50,382 bases of DNA from an uncultured Parabacteroides sp. (GCF_902493135.1 NZ_CABUOD010000035.1:1-50382); one strand, 5' to 3'; shown: positions 14,414 to 24,807, numbered from the stretch's first letter. The notes: generated from the letters alone by a model not told the origin. Program-made: numbers and translations.

Positions 14414-17086
14414 ATGGCAATAAAGAAGACTCAATTATATAGCATACTTTGGGAAAGTTGCAATATCCTACGCGGAAGCATGGACGCAAGTCAATACAAG
14501 AACTATGTATTGACTATGCTGTTCTTGAAGTATATCAGCGACAAAGTTAAATCTGATTCAGACATATTCTTTGACCTTCCTGAAGGATGCTCTTTCAATG
14601 ACATCGTTACTCTTAAAGGGAAAACCAATATAGGCGAGGAGATTCAGAAGAAACTCCATGCTATAGCCCGAGCGAATCCTCGATTGGATCACATTATCAA
14701 CGAAGCTGATTTTGATGACTCGACAAAACTCGGATCAGGGAAGGCTAAGGTTGATACATTGACAAGCCTCATTTCTGTTTTTCAGCGGGATTTCCTTGAT
14801 TTTAGTAAGAACCGTGCAGGTGATGACGATCTTATCGGAGATGCGTATGAATATCTGATGAAAAATTTTGCCGCAGAGAGTGGTAAAAAGAAAGGTCAGT
14901 TCTATACTCCTGCTGAGGTTTCTCGCTTAATGGCTCGTCTGATAGGCATACATAAAGACAATCGACCGCAGATTTCCATATATGACCCGACTTGCGGCTC
15001 GGGATCATTGTTGCTTCGTGCTGCTGCGGAATATTCCAAGCATCGTGATGGTGTTTCTATATTTGGTCAGGAACTAGATGGGGCAACACGAGGTATGGCG
15101 GTTATGAATATGTATCTTCATGGTTATGACGACCCGGAGTTAGAAGTCGGAGATACTATTGAAAAGCCATTCTTTAAATCAACCTCAAATCAACTGGAAA
15201 CATTCAACTATGTCGTTGCCAATCCTCCATTCTCTCAGAAAGGATGGATAAAGGGAGAAATTAAGACTAATGACATCTTTGGTCGATGGGGAAACTCAGA
15301 CAATCTACCGCCCATTCCACCGGTTGGCTATGAAGATTACGCATTTTTGCTCCACATTATCAAGTCTATCAATTCCCAAGGACGGGGAGCTTGTATATTG
15401 CCAAACGGAGTTCTGTTTCGTGGCAATGAAGAGGAGGCTGTTAGGCGGAAAATTATTGAGAAACGGTATATTAGAGGTATCATAAGTCTGCCTACAAACT
15501 TGTTTTTTGGTACTGGAATTCCAGCTTGTATTATCATTATTGACAAAGCTAAGACTTCGACATCAAAAGGCATTTTTATGATTGATGCTCGCTCTGGATT
15601 CGCAAAAGATGGAGCAAAGAATCGACTTCGTGAACAGGATATTCGTCGTGTATTTGATGCATGGGAAACTCTTGAAAATCTCGAAGCAAATGGTAACCTT
15701 GATGATAAAGAGGAAACCATACCTCATTTTGCCCGATTCGTACCTTACACCGAAATTACCAACGAGCGAAATGATTGCAATCTCAATGTGTCACGTTATA
15801 TAACACCAGTCGATACTGAAATTCAGCAAGATCTTTATGCTCACCTCAAACTAAACGGAGGATTACCTGCCAAGGATATAGAAGAAGGATTTTCTTATCT
15901 TTGGCGACACTGTCCGACACTCAAAGACGAGCTGTTTGAGCCATTGGAGGAAAATTATTATAAACTGTGCGTCGGACGCAACGAGATTCCAAACACTATT
16001 ACACACAATAAGGAATTCTGTACTTTAAGTGGATTCTTTTCGGAAGCAGTAGAAAAATGGTATAAACTTGTGTCACAACAGATGTTTGCGCTTGCTCTCG
16101 GATGCCAGCCTAAAAAACTTATAGCAGACTGGAGTGAGTCACTCCTTAAAATGCTCTCCGAAATCGATGGTCTCGTTGACAAATACACGATATATGACAT
16201 ATTGCTAAACTATTGGAATTCTGTTATGCAAGATGATTGTTATCTGATTTCTCGCTATGGTTGGACGGTAGAATTGTCTTGTGATGTTCTTACGACCGAT
16301 AAAAAATCTAAAGAGGTAAGGTTCGTTCCTAAAAAGAATCCTACCTTCAGGGATTATAATTGCGATTTGTTGCCAGTTCATGTTGTTATCAATCAATATT
16401 TCAAAGAAGAGAACAATGTGGTCAATAAAGCTGAAGAGCGTGTGTCACAACTCAAAGGTGAGATAGAACAGATGGAGGAGGAATACCCCGAGGAACTTAA
16501 CGATACTGTTACCGAAATCATAAGCAAATATATCTACGCTATATGTCCTAAACCTTTGGAGGGAGAAAAAGATGTTTTAGAGACATATCTTGCTATTAAC
16601 GAAAAAGGAAAGATTGGCAAAGAGAAACGCGAAGCTATAATAGCTGAAAATCGGAATGTTTTCGACCGTCTTAGTGATTTGAGTGTAAGTGCAATTAAAT
16701 ATCGGTTGAAGGAAGTTGTCAATTATGCGGCATTGCCAGATGAAACCATTAAGTTATATAAAAAATATATTGACTTTAACAGAGAGTTGGCTGATGCTAA
16801 GACAGATGTTAAACAAAAGATATTAAAGTTGACCAAACTTGTTGTTGAAAAATATCCAACTTTACAAGAATCGGAAATTAAGGATATGGTTGTCAACGAC
16901 AAATGGCATACCGCTATAGTTGGTGGAGCCATTAGTGCGGCTTTCGATGTAACCGTGGATATTGAACAACAAGTTACTGCTCTTGCTGATCGTTACGCTC
17001 GACGTCTATCTGATATTGAGTTATCGGTACGTGGATTTGAAGAAAAGGTTAATTCTCACCTCGCTAAAATGGGTTTTGAAGTATGA
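14414..17086 (+). CDS. hsdM: Type I restriction-modification methyltransferase subunit, extended
   Basis: The product is an N6-adenine methyltransferase that modifies the recognition site defined by HsdS. The HsdM N-terminal helical domain covers about residues 5-140. SAM motif I is YDPTCGSGSLLL (about 190-201) and the catalytic NPPF is at about 270-273, followed by FSQKGW. At 890 residues it is much longer than a classic HsdM of about 500. The extra C-terminal 400 residues are helical and charged and end beyond a predicted coiled region (VVNKAEERVSQLKGEIEQME). Long HsdM forms exist in Bacteroidetes, and the function of the extension is unclear. The stop overlaps the hsdS start by four bases. 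Confidence 0.93.
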   Translation: MAIKKTQLYSILWESCNILRGSMDASQYKNYVLTMLFLKYISDKVKSDSDIFFDLPEGCSFNDIVTLKGKTNIGEEIQKKLHAIARANPRLDHIINEADFDDSTKLGSGKAKVDTLTSLISVFQRDFLDFSKNRAGDDDLIGDAYEYLMKNFAAESGKKKGQFYTPAEVSRLMARLIGIHKDNRPQISIYDPTCGSGSLLLRAAAEYSKHRDGVSIFGQELDGATRGMAVMNMYLHGYDDPELEVGDTIEKPFFKSTSNQLETFNYVVANPPFSQKGWIKGEIKTNDIFGRWGNSDNLPPIPPVGYEDYAFLLHIIKSINSQGRGACILPNGVLFRGNEEEAVRRKIIEKRYIRGIISLPTNLFFGTGIPACIIIIDKAKTSTSKGIFMIDARSGFAKDGAKNRLREQDIRRVFDAWETLENLEANGNLDDKEETIPHFARFVPYTEITNERNDCNLNVSRYITPVDTEIQQDLYAHLKLNGGLPAKDIEEGFSYLWRHCPTLKDELFEPLEENYYKLCVGRNEIPNTITHNKEFCTLSGFFSEAVEKWYKLVSQQMFALALGCQPKKLIADWSESLLKMLSEIDGLVDKYTIYDILLNYWNSVMQDDCYLISRYGWTVELSCDVLTTDKKSKEVRFVPKKNPTFRDYNCDLLPVHVVINQYFKEENNVVNKAEERVSQLKGEIEQMEEEYPEELNDTVTEIISKYIYAICPKPLEGEKDVLETYLAINEKGKIGKEKREAIIAENRNVFDRLSDLSVSAIKYRLKEVVNYAALPDETIKLYKKYIDFNRELADAKTDVKQKILKLTKLVVEKYPTLQESEIKDMVVNDKWHTAIVGGAISAAFDVTVDIEQQVTALADRYARRLSDIELSVRGFEEKVNSHLAKMGFEV

Positions 17087-18276
17087 TTGAAACTAAATTC
17101 AAACAAACTGAGTTGTGCCAAATACCAGAGGATTGGGATATAGGCACCTTTGCTGATTTCTTAATAACTTTTTCTGCGGGGGCTACCCCTTATCGAGGTA
17201 TCCCTGATAACTTTGTTGGTACAATCCCATGGATTTCAAGCGGAGAGCTAAATTATTGTGAAATTGAAAATACTCGAGAGCACATATCTTCAGACGCTCA
17301 AAAGAATACTCATCTTACGTTGCATAAACCGGGAACATTCCTTATTGCAATTACAGGGCTTGAAGCTGCGGGGACTAGAGGGCGATGTGCCTTTGTTAAA
17401 ATTCCCACAACGACAAATCAGTCATGTCTTGCAATCAATAGCACTGACAAGATGACTGTGAAATATTTGTTTTGGTTTTATCGTCAATGGAGCGATTATC
17501 TTGCTTTCAATTTTAGTCAAGGTTCAAAACAGCAAAGCTTTACGGCAGAGATAGTAAAACGTCTTCCATTATATGCGCCGAAATATAAAGAGCAAGAGAG
17601 AATCGCAGAAGCATTGAGCGATTTAGATAAGTTAATTCGTGAACTTGATACTCTGATTGAAAAGAAACGGTCTATAATGCAGGGGACTATGCAAGATCTC
17701 CTAACAGTTCGTCGTCGACTTCCCGGTTTCGATGAACCATGGAAAGAAGAAACTGTAGATAATATCTGTATAAGATTTGATAATCTGCGCATTCCTGTCG
17801 CTGAAGCTCTTCGAAAAAAAGGAAATATTCCGTATTATGGAGCAAATGGAATTCAAGACTATGTTGATGGTTTTACCCATGATGGAGAATATATCCTGTT
17901 AGCAGAGGACGGTGCAAACAATCTTATAGATTATCCCATTCGATATGTTAAAGGTAAAATATGGGTTAACAATCATGCCCATGTTTTACAGGGTAAACCA
18001 AATAAAGCTGACACTCGATATTTATCATACGGCCTTAAGACCATAGATTTTGAATCTAATATAGTTGGCAATGGACGTGCAAAATTAAATGCAAAAACCT
18101 TAATGGATTTGCGTGTCGTAATTCCATCCACTACCGCAGAGCAAATTGCAATCGCAGAAGTCCTCTCAGACATGGATGCTGAGATTGAGACACTGGAGTC
18201 AAAAAGGGATAAATATATTGCAGTCCGTCAAGGCATGATGCAGCAGTTATTAACAGGAAAAATTCGTTTAATATGA
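17083..18276 (+). CDS. hsdS: Type I specificity subunit
   Basis: This 397-residue protein has two target-recognition domains, each followed by a conserved helical spacer. The first spacer is EQERIAEALSDLDKLIRELDTLIEKKR (about 167-193) and the second ends AEVLSDMDAEIETLESKR. The two halves read different DNA half-sites. TRD1 begins IPEDWDIGTFADFL. It overlaps hsdM and hsdR by four bases each, so the operon is tightly coupled. Only one hsdS is present, with no adjacent invertase or inverted partial copy, so phase-variable specificity is not indicated. Confidence 0.93.
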   Translation: MIETKFKQTELCQIPEDWDIGTFADFLITFSAGATPYRGIPDNFVGTIPWISSGELNYCEIENTREHISSDAQKNTHLTLHKPGTFLIAITGLEAAGTRGRCAFVKIPTTTNQSCLAINSTDKMTVKYLFWFYRQWSDYLAFNFSQGSKQQSFTAEIVKRLPLYAPKYKEQERIAEALSDLDKLIRELDTLIEKKRSIMQGTMQDLLTVRRRLPGFDEPWKEETVDNICIRFDNLRIPVAEALRKKGNIPYYGANGIQDYVDGFTHDGEYILLAEDGANNLIDYPIRYVKGKIWVNNHAHVLQGKPNKADTRYLSYGLKTIDFESNIVGNGRAKLNAKTLMDLRVVIPSTTAEQIAIAEVLSDMDAEIETLESKRDKYIAVRQGMMQQLLTGKIRLI

Positions 18277-21200
18277 ACACGATACCATTAGTAGATTCGG
18301 AACGCACAACTCAAAACCGTGTTGTTAATCTCCTCCACGATTACTGTGGCTATCAGTATCTTGGATATAAACAGAATGCCGATAACCTTCCAATTATTCC
18401 TGAAATTCTCGGAAAGTTTATAAAAGATACACAACACGCCTCAAATACGGAGATTGATAAAGTTCTTCGCTTGCTCGACTTGGAAATAAGCCGATGTCAT
18501 GACAAGGATACGCTGTTTCAGAGCAATCTGAACTTCTATAGTTATCTGCGCTATGGAGTAAATATTCAAGGTGATGACGGACATAGTAAAACAGTCAAAA
18601 TTATTGAATGGTCCGAGGATAATGTGGCCGACAATATATTTTCTTTGGCAGAAGAGGTAACAGTCCATCGTAATATAGAGGAATATCGTACGCGGCGTCC
18701 AGACATAGTAGTATATGTCAATGGAATGGCTCTTGGAGTTATTGAATTGAAGAAATCAACTGTTAGCGTAAAGGACGGTGTACGCCAGCAAATTCGCAAC
18801 AATGGTAAAGATAATGAGATATGTCATTTTTTTGTGCCTGCCCAATTTCTTTTTGCCGGAAACGATAGTGAAGGAGTGCATTATGGTACAATACTAACTC
18901 CGGAAAAGTTTTGGTTGCGTTGGAAAGAACCAACAGGTCAAAGTTATCCCAATGATACGTCCACTCCCGAACCAATTCCTGAGCTATTTCCAAGATCAGA
19001 ATTTCCTAATGAGCTTGATCGTTCATTGCTTCAGATGCTTGAACCGAAAAGAATTTTGCGTCTTATTCATGACTGCGTTGTATATGACGGAGGTATTAAA
19101 AAAGTTTGTCGTCCAAACCAATATTTTGCATTCGAGGCAGCAAAACCACGCATCCGCAATAAGCAAAGTGGTATTATCTGGCACTCGCAAGGTGCCGGCA
19201 AAAGTTTGATGATGGTATGGCTGGCTCAATGGATATTGGAGAATATGCCAAATGACCCGCGTGTTGTTATTATCACCGACCGTGATGAACTCGACAAACA
19301 AATTGAGAATGGATTCAAAGATGCCGGTCATAAACCAATTCGTGCCAAAAGCGGAAATCATCTTCTTTCGATGCTGTCAGAAGTTGAACCTAATTTGATT
19401 TGTACCCTTATTCATAAATTCGGTATTGCAGGACAGGAGGACTCCGCTTTTTCTCCTGAAGAGAAGAAACTTCGAGGAAAACGCTCACCTGAGCAATATA
19501 TGGCTGCACTTGCAGAAAAACTGCCGAAAGGATTCAAGGCTAAAGGCAATATATTTGTTTTTGTTGACGAATGCCATCGTACACAAGGTGGTATACTCAA
19601 CAAAGCCATGAAAAAAATCATGGGCGATGATGTTATGCTCATTGGTTTTACTGGAACTCCATTGCTGAAACAACAAAAGAGTAAACTTACATCGAGAGAA
19701 AACTTTGGCAATTATATCCACACATATAAATTTAATGAGGCGGTTAAGGATCAGGTGATTCTCGATCTACGTTATGAAGCTCGCGAAATAGAGCAGAATC
19801 TTGAAAACGAACAGGCCGTTGACCAACTCTTTGAACACATTACACGCAATCTCAGTCCGAAAGCAAAAGAAGAGTTGAAAAGTCGATGGGCTGTAATGAA
19901 GAATCTTTTTTCGAGTCGTGACCGCGTGCGTAAGATTGTAGCCGACATTGTAAAGGACATGCAACTCATATCATGCCTTCGGGAAGGTTGGGGTAATGCA
20001 ATGCTGGTTTGCGATAGCATTTATCAGGCTTATCGTTGTTGGGAGGTCTTTCAGGAAACACAACTTAAAGGGCATTGTGCAGTCGTTTCAAGTTTTAACG
20101 GTAAAGATGCGAGTCCAGAAGAATCATCTTCGGGCGAAACACAAAGCGAGGCTGAATATAAAGCAGAGATGGCTAAGAAGATGTTTAATGACCGCACTCC
20201 CGAGAAATTTGAGGAATGGGCTAAGACTCAATTTGTTGACCATCCAGGTGACATGAAACTATTGATTGTGGTAAGTAAACTACTTACTGGTTTTGATGCT
20301 CCATCTGCCACTTACCTATATCTTGACAAAAAAATGGAGGGGCATGATTTGTTTCAAGCCATCTGTCGCGTAAACCGTACAGATAATGAGCATGAAGAAA
20401 AAGAGTTCGGGTATATTGTCGACTACAAACAGCTTTTTAAGAATATTGAAAATGCGGTTAATGATTACACCAGTGGAGCATTTTCAGATTACGACAAGGA
20501 AGATGTGGAAGGATTGTTAACGGATCGATTTGAGAATGCCAAGCGCGATCTGGACACGGCACTTGAACGTGTAGAGCATCTTTGTGAGCCTGTTGCTCAT
20601 CCAAAAACGACCAACGAATTTTTTGATTACTTTGTATTCGACCAACGCAGCACGGAGCCTGATGAAGAAGAAGCTGCAACTATCCGAAGTGCCCCCATAC
20701 GCGAAGCCTTCTATAATGCTGTAAAAATTCTTGTGACTCGTTATTCTGCAATTGCGCTTGAAATGGAGAGAGCTGGTTATACGACTGAAGAGGCGCAGAC
20801 TATATTTGAGCGTATCAAGAATTTTGATAATATTCGGAATGCCATAATGCGCCGTGCCGGAGATATTATCGACATGAAACTGTATGATCAGCAGATGAGG
20901 AACATACTTGATATGTATGTAGATGCCAAGCCCTCAAAGGTTTTCGCTATGCTTGAAGACTTTTCATTTCTTGATCTTGTGCTAGACGGCAACTCAGAGG
21001 AAGCAGAACAAGAGGCCGAGGAAGCACTTGGAGGAAAGGACGGTGTTGCTTCAACGATTACTGCCAATGTTCGTCGTGTAGTAAACCGTAAACGTGAGAG
21101 TAATCCAGAAGAATATAGAAAATTCTCAGAACGCATAAACCGACTGCTTGCGGAGTATCGCCAAGGAGTTCTTGAGTACAAGGAATATCTCAAAGCAATA

Positions 21201-21467
21201 GCGGAATTGGCTCGTGAACTGGGTAACCGTACATCAGACCCTCGGCTTGATACTCAAGGGAAACAAGCGTTGTTCGATAATCTTGGCGAAGATGTAGAGT
21301 TAGCTCTCGAAGTTTATCAACTTATAAAAGTTAATGCTAAGCAAGGATTTAGGACTAATGATGTGAAGGAAGCAAAACTTCGTAAAGCATTAGCTTCACT
21401 TGCACGCTCCAAACCATTTAATGTAGATGATATCCTGAGCATAGCAATAAAAAATCCTGAGTTTTAA
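18273..21467 (+). CDS. hsdR: Type I restriction endonuclease/translocase subunit
   Basis: This 1064-residue motor-nuclease translocates DNA and cuts unmodified targets. The N-terminal PD-(D/E)xK nuclease is seen as RPDIVVYVNGMALGVIELKK (about 142-161). The helicase part has Walker A SQGAGKS (about 305-311), motif II DECHRT (432-437) and motif III GFTGTPL. The C-terminal HsdM-binding helices are present. All core motifs are intact, so restriction is likely active. The stop codon overlaps the start of the next gene (TAATG). Confidence 0.95.
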   Translation: MNTIPLVDSERTTQNRVVNLLHDYCGYQYLGYKQNADNLPIIPEILGKFIKDTQHASNTEIDKVLRLLDLEISRCHDKDTLFQSNLNFYSYLRYGVNIQGDDGHSKTVKIIEWSEDNVADNIFSLAEEVTVHRNIEEYRTRRPDIVVYVNGMALGVIELKKSTVSVKDGVRQQIRNNGKDNEICHFFVPAQFLFAGNDSEGVHYGTILTPEKFWLRWKEPTGQSYPNDTSTPEPIPELFPRSEFPNELDRSLLQMLEPKRILRLIHDCVVYDGGIKKVCRPNQYFAFEAAKPRIRNKQSGIIWHSQGAGKSLMMVWLAQWILENMPNDPRVVIITDRDELDKQIENGFKDAGHKPIRAKSGNHLLSMLSEVEPNLICTLIHKFGIAGQEDSAFSPEEKKLRGKRSPEQYMAALAEKLPKGFKAKGNIFVFVDECHRTQGGILNKAMKKIMGDDVMLIGFTGTPLLKQQKSKLTSRENFGNYIHTYKFNEAVKDQVILDLRYEAREIEQNLENEQAVDQLFEHITRNLSPKAKEELKSRWAVMKNLFSSRDRVRKIVADIVKDMQLISCLREGWGNAMLVCDSIYQAYRCWEVFQETQLKGHCAVVSSFNGKDASPEESSSGETQSEAEYKAEMAKKMFNDRTPEKFEEWAKTQFVDHPGDMKLLIVVSKLLTGFDAPSATYLYLDKKMEGHDLFQAICRVNRTDNEHEEKEFGYIVDYKQLFKNIENAVNDYTSGAFSDYDKEDVEGLLTDRFENAKRDLDTALERVEHLCEPVAHPKTTNEFFDYFVFDQRSTEPDEEEAATIRSAPIREAFYNAVKILVTRYSAIALEMERAGYTTEEAQTIFERIKNFDNIRNAIMRRAGDIIDMKLYDQQMRNILDMYVDAKPSKVFAMLEDFSFLDLVLDGNSEEAEQEAEEALGGKDGVASTITANVRRVVNRKRESNPEEYRKFSERINRLLAEYRQGVLEYKEYLKAIAELARELGNRTSDPRLDTQGKQALFDNLGEDVELALEVYQLIKVNAKQGFRTNDVKEAKLRKALASLARSKPFNVDDILSIAIKNPEF

Positions 21468-22177
21468 TGCACACCATAGTAGTAGCAGATATTGAAATCG
21501 AAGTCGAACGCAAATCCATTAAAAATTTGCATTTGGCTGTTTATCCTCCGGATGCGAGGGTACATATCTCTATGCCTAATTATCTGACTGATGATGACGC
21601 TCGGAATTTCGTATTGCAAAAACTAGAATGGCTTCACGTTCAGATTGAGGAAATACTCGCCCAACCTCGACAGACAGAACGGCAATTCGTATCGGGCGAG
21701 AGTCATTATTTATTTGGTCAACGGTATCAACTTATTGTAGAAGAGCTACCTCACTATTCAAATAGTATGGAACTTAAAGGTAACAAACTTTATATGTTTT
21801 TGAAACCTGGCACTTCTATTGAAATAAGAGCAGAACTAATGCGTATCTGGTATAGGTCGCATCTTAAAAAGGAACTGGCATCAATGCTCCAATATTGGGC
21901 TAATAAACTTGAAGAAAATCCTTTTGAATGGCAGGTCAAGCAGATGAAGACTGAATGGGGCAGTTGTATTCCTTCAAAGCGTCTCCTTATCTTTAATCTT
22001 GAACTTGCCCGAGTACCACGTGAGTGCATTGAGTTTGTAATTGTACATGAGTTCTGTCATTTTAAAGTCGATAATCATAATAAAATTTTCGAGATGTTGA
22101 TGACCAAACGTCTTCCGAATTGGCGCGCTTTGCGCCAAAAACTGAATGCATTTGTAGCACTACCATACAAAGAATAA
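21467..22177 (+). CDS. YgjP-type zinc metallopeptidase (DUF45)
   Basis: This 236-residue protein has the zinc motif HEFCH (about 193-197) with a downstream Asn/His-rich segment, DNHNKIF. The preceding region, MKTEWGSC, is typical of the YgjP/SprT-like family. It overlaps the hsdR stop by one base, so it is cotranscribed with the type I system. Homologues are often found at the end of type I operons, but their role there is not settled. They may process a system subunit or a phage protein. The active-site residues are complete. Confidence 0.88.
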   Translation: MHTIVVADIEIEVERKSIKNLHLAVYPPDARVHISMPNYLTDDDARNFVLQKLEWLHVQIEEILAQPRQTERQFVSGESHYLFGQRYQLIVEELPHYSNSMELKGNKLYMFLKPGTSIEIRAELMRIWYRSHLKKELASMLQYWANKLEENPFEWQVKQMKTEWGSCIPSKRLLIFNLELARVPRECIEFVIVHEFCHFKVDNHNKIFEMLMTKRLPNWRALRQKLNAFVALPYKE

Positions 22178-22186
22178 CGCACACTT

Positions 22187-23434
22187 ATGAATCGAATTAT
22201 ACTTATCGGCAACGGCTTTGACTTGGCACATGGGCTTCCTACTAGATATGAAGATTTCATAAACTGGTATTGGGAAAAACGAGTTGACTCTTTTACAGGA
22301 AATATTACATCTATATCAGAGGACTGTCTTTGTTCTATCAAAATTACTTCAGACAACTACAATCGCTGTTGGAATGTCTTTGCATTTTATCTTCCTAAGT
22401 ATTTTAACAAACCGTCCGGTAAAGAGATAATTGATTGTATTGCCAATGATTCTAAGTCCTTTGAATTTTCATTGTCTCCATTTTTTAAGAGTATATGCAC
22501 TTCTATTGAGGTCAAAGGATGGGTTGACATAGAAAAGGAATATTATGATTTATTGCGAAATTCAATTATAAATCCAGACAACTGTGATTATACAATTTCT
22601 GAACTCAACAAGCAATTACATTATACTCAGGAACTTTTAGCTCAATATCTTTCTTCTATCACAACTGATAATATAAAGTGCAATAAGGAGATACAACGTC
22701 AAATTTATGGAAATATTCGTAAAGACGATGTTAGTATTTCACAATTACAGGTTTACTATGACTATGTAGATTATTTAATCCAACAAGACGATGCGTACCA
22801 ACAGTTACTCTGTAGATATGGTTATGAAGGTTCCGATAGGCATTTTATGACAGAAGATATCAAACAGCTCAGAAAGCAGTTTATAGGTTCGTCAGAGATA
22901 GAAGAAATTTACCTAAAGGATTTAATAATTCCTGAGAATATTATGTTACTTAATTTTAATTATACTGAAGTAGCAGACAAATATGGGGGGCTGAAAGTTG
23001 CAGCTATAAATCATATTCATGGAGACTTGAATAATCCTAATAGCATAATATTTGGTTATGGTGATGAGCTTGATGAGGATTATAAAGATTTCCTTAAACA
23101 ATCAGATAATGAGTGTTTAAGAAACATCAAATCTATAAAGTATTTAGAGTCGGGAAAATATCGTAATTTACTTCAGTTCATTGAGTCTGCTCCATATCAA
23201 GTTTATATCATGGGGCATTCTTGTGGTAACTCGGACAGAACGCTGCTAAACACCTTGTTTGAACATAAAAACTGTGTTTCAATAAAGCCACATTATTATC
23301 AAAAAGATGATGGCTCAGATAACTATCTGGAAATAGCACAAAATATATGTCGTAATTTTACGGACATGAAGCTAATGCGTGATAGGGTCGTAAATAAAAT
23401 GTTTTGTGAACCATTACCACAATATATTAAATGA
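22187..23434 (+). CDS. abiH: AbiH family abortive-infection protein
   Basis: The 415-residue protein begins with MNRIILIGNGFDLAHGLPT, the N-terminal signature of the AbiH family, and ends in a conserved block with YIMGHSCGNSDRTLL. AbiH was described in Lactococcus as a phage abortive-infection protein; its mechanism is unknown. The gene follows the metallopeptidase gene by nine bases and so belongs to the same defence operon. No catalytic residues can be named from sequence alone. Confidence 0.88.
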   Translation: MNRIILIGNGFDLAHGLPTRYEDFINWYWEKRVDSFTGNITSISEDCLCSIKITSDNYNRCWNVFAFYLPKYFNKPSGKEIIDCIANDSKSFEFSLSPFFKSICTSIEVKGWVDIEKEYYDLLRNSIINPDNCDYTISELNKQLHYTQELLAQYLSSITTDNIKCNKEIQRQIYGNIRKDDVSISQLQVYYDYVDYLIQQDDAYQQLLCRYGYEGSDRHFMTEDIKQLRKQFIGSSEIEEIYLKDLIIPENIMLLNFNYTEVADKYGGLKVAAINHIHGDLNNPNSIIFGYGDELDEDYKDFLKQSDNECLRNIKSIKYLESGKYRNLLQFIESAPYQVYIMGHSCGNSDRTLLNTLFEHKNCVSIKPHYYQKDDGSDNYLEIAQNICRNFTDMKLMRDRVVNKMFCEPLPQYIK

Positions 23435-23441
23435 TTTTGTT

Positions 23442-24464
23442 ATGGCAAAGAATATAGAAATACGAAATAGTACGGCTGAGTTTCTCATCTTCATGCTTGA
23501 AGGCAAAGAGGATGGGATTCAGGTGATGTATAAGGATGAAACCATTTGGGCAACGCAAAAGGCAATGGCTCAGCTTTTTGATTGCTCAACTGACAATATT
23601 GGACTGCACTTAAAAAATATATTTGCATCTGGGGAACTTGTCAAAGATTCAGTTACCGAGAAAAACTCGGCAACTGCCGCAGACGGGAAGAATTATCAAA
23701 CGATGTTCTATAATCTCGATGCCATTATTAGTGTCGGGTATCGAGTCAATTCTGTTCGTGCCACTCAGTTCCGGCAGTGGTGTACGTTTGTACTCCGGCA
23801 ATTTGCCATCCGTGGTTATGTGATTGACAAGAAGCGAATGGAGAACGGTTCGTTTATTGGTGAGGATTATTTTGAGCATTTGCTTGCCGAAATAAGGGAG
23901 ATAAGGCTGAGTGAACGTCGTTTTTATCAAAAACTTACAGATATTTATGCTACGGCTATAGACTACAACAAAGATGCTCCGACAACTCGTCTATTCTTCA
24001 AGAAGGTACAGAACAAAATGCACTATGCTGTGCATGGGCATACCGCAGCGGAGCTTATTGTTGAGCGTGCCAATGCAGAAAAGGAACACATGGGATTGAC
24101 CACTTGGGAAAATGCTCCGAATGGAAAAATTGTCAAAACTGATGTGTCTGTTGCAAAGAACTATTTGCGAGAAAAAGAATTAGAAGAAATGGGTAGGATA
24201 GTCAATGCGTCCCTTGATATGGCAGAAAGTATGGCTATGCGTCATATACCTATGACAATGGAAGATTGGGCAAAGCGAATAGACAAATTCATTAATTTAT
24301 TTGAGAGCCCGATATTGCAGGATAGCGGAAAAATTTCTGCCGAATATGCAAAAGAGTTTGCTGAATCTGAGTTTGAAAAGTACAGGATCATTCAAGATCG
24401 TCTTTTCCAATCTGACTTTGATAGATTTGAAGATAATAGTCTTCCTGCATTAGATATTGAATAA
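23442..24464 (+). CDS. rhuM: RhuM family protein
   Basis: This 340-residue protein has a DNA-binding N-terminal domain (WATQKAMAQLFDCSTDNIGLHL), the conserved block TMFYNLDAIISVGYRVNS..QFRQW, and the C-terminal RhuM region with FFKKVQNKMHYAVHGHTAAE. RhuM was first named in a Salmonella pathogenicity island and occurs widely in defence islands beside type I systems. Its biochemical role is unknown. I chose the ATG at 23,442 (MAKNIEIRNS), just after the abiH stop, rather than the in-frame ATG at 23,406 inside abiH. A short relative lies at 7,822. Confidence 0.87.
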   Translation: MAKNIEIRNSTAEFLIFMLEGKEDGIQVMYKDETIWATQKAMAQLFDCSTDNIGLHLKNIFASGELVKDSVTEKNSATAADGKNYQTMFYNLDAIISVGYRVNSVRATQFRQWCTFVLRQFAIRGYVIDKKRMENGSFIGEDYFEHLLAEIREIRLSERRFYQKLTDIYATAIDYNKDAPTTRLFFKKVQNKMHYAVHGHTAAELIVERANAEKEHMGLTTWENAPNGKIVKTDVSVAKNYLREKELEEMGRIVNASLDMAESMAMRHIPMTMEDWAKRIDKFINLFESPILQDSGKISAEYAKEFAESEFEKYRIIQDRLFQSDFDRFEDNSLPALDIE

Positions 24465-24620
24465 TTATAATGTCATTTTGATGTTGGCAAAATCGCCTTT
24501 AGGATATGGCAGATTCATGTTGTTAAATTGGCAAGTGTTCGGACAATAGTTCTGTGTTCATCATCTAGTATCTGCATTTATGGTGACCGACGTTACTCCA
24601 GTATACCACTTAAAAGCAAG

Positions 24621-24683
24621 AAAAGAGTTCACATAAGAGTTCATAAAAGAACCAGTAGGGTTCATAAAAGAGTTCGTAAAAGC
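24621..24683. repeat. Short degenerate tandem repeat
   Basis: Four imperfect units of the type AGAGTTCATAAA (AGAGTTCACAT, AGAGTTCATAAA, GGGTTCATAAA, AGAGTTCGTAAA) lie in the gap after rhuM. A frame of 110 codons over it is repeat-derived and low in complexity, so I do not call it a gene. Confidence 0.65.
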
Positions 24684-24807
24684 ACTACTGAAATACGCTT
24701 GCCGATGGTAATTGTCAAACAGAGGCTACAAGGGTATTACAAGCCCATCCAAAACATGATTGCGTGGAGAGTTAAGGTATTCTATAATCGCAATAAAGTC
24801 ATATCCT

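Noticed and set aside
17083..18276. Phase-variable hsdS
   Set aside because: Only one hsdS is present, with no inverted partial copy and no invertase next to it. The two integrases in the window belong to the element ends.
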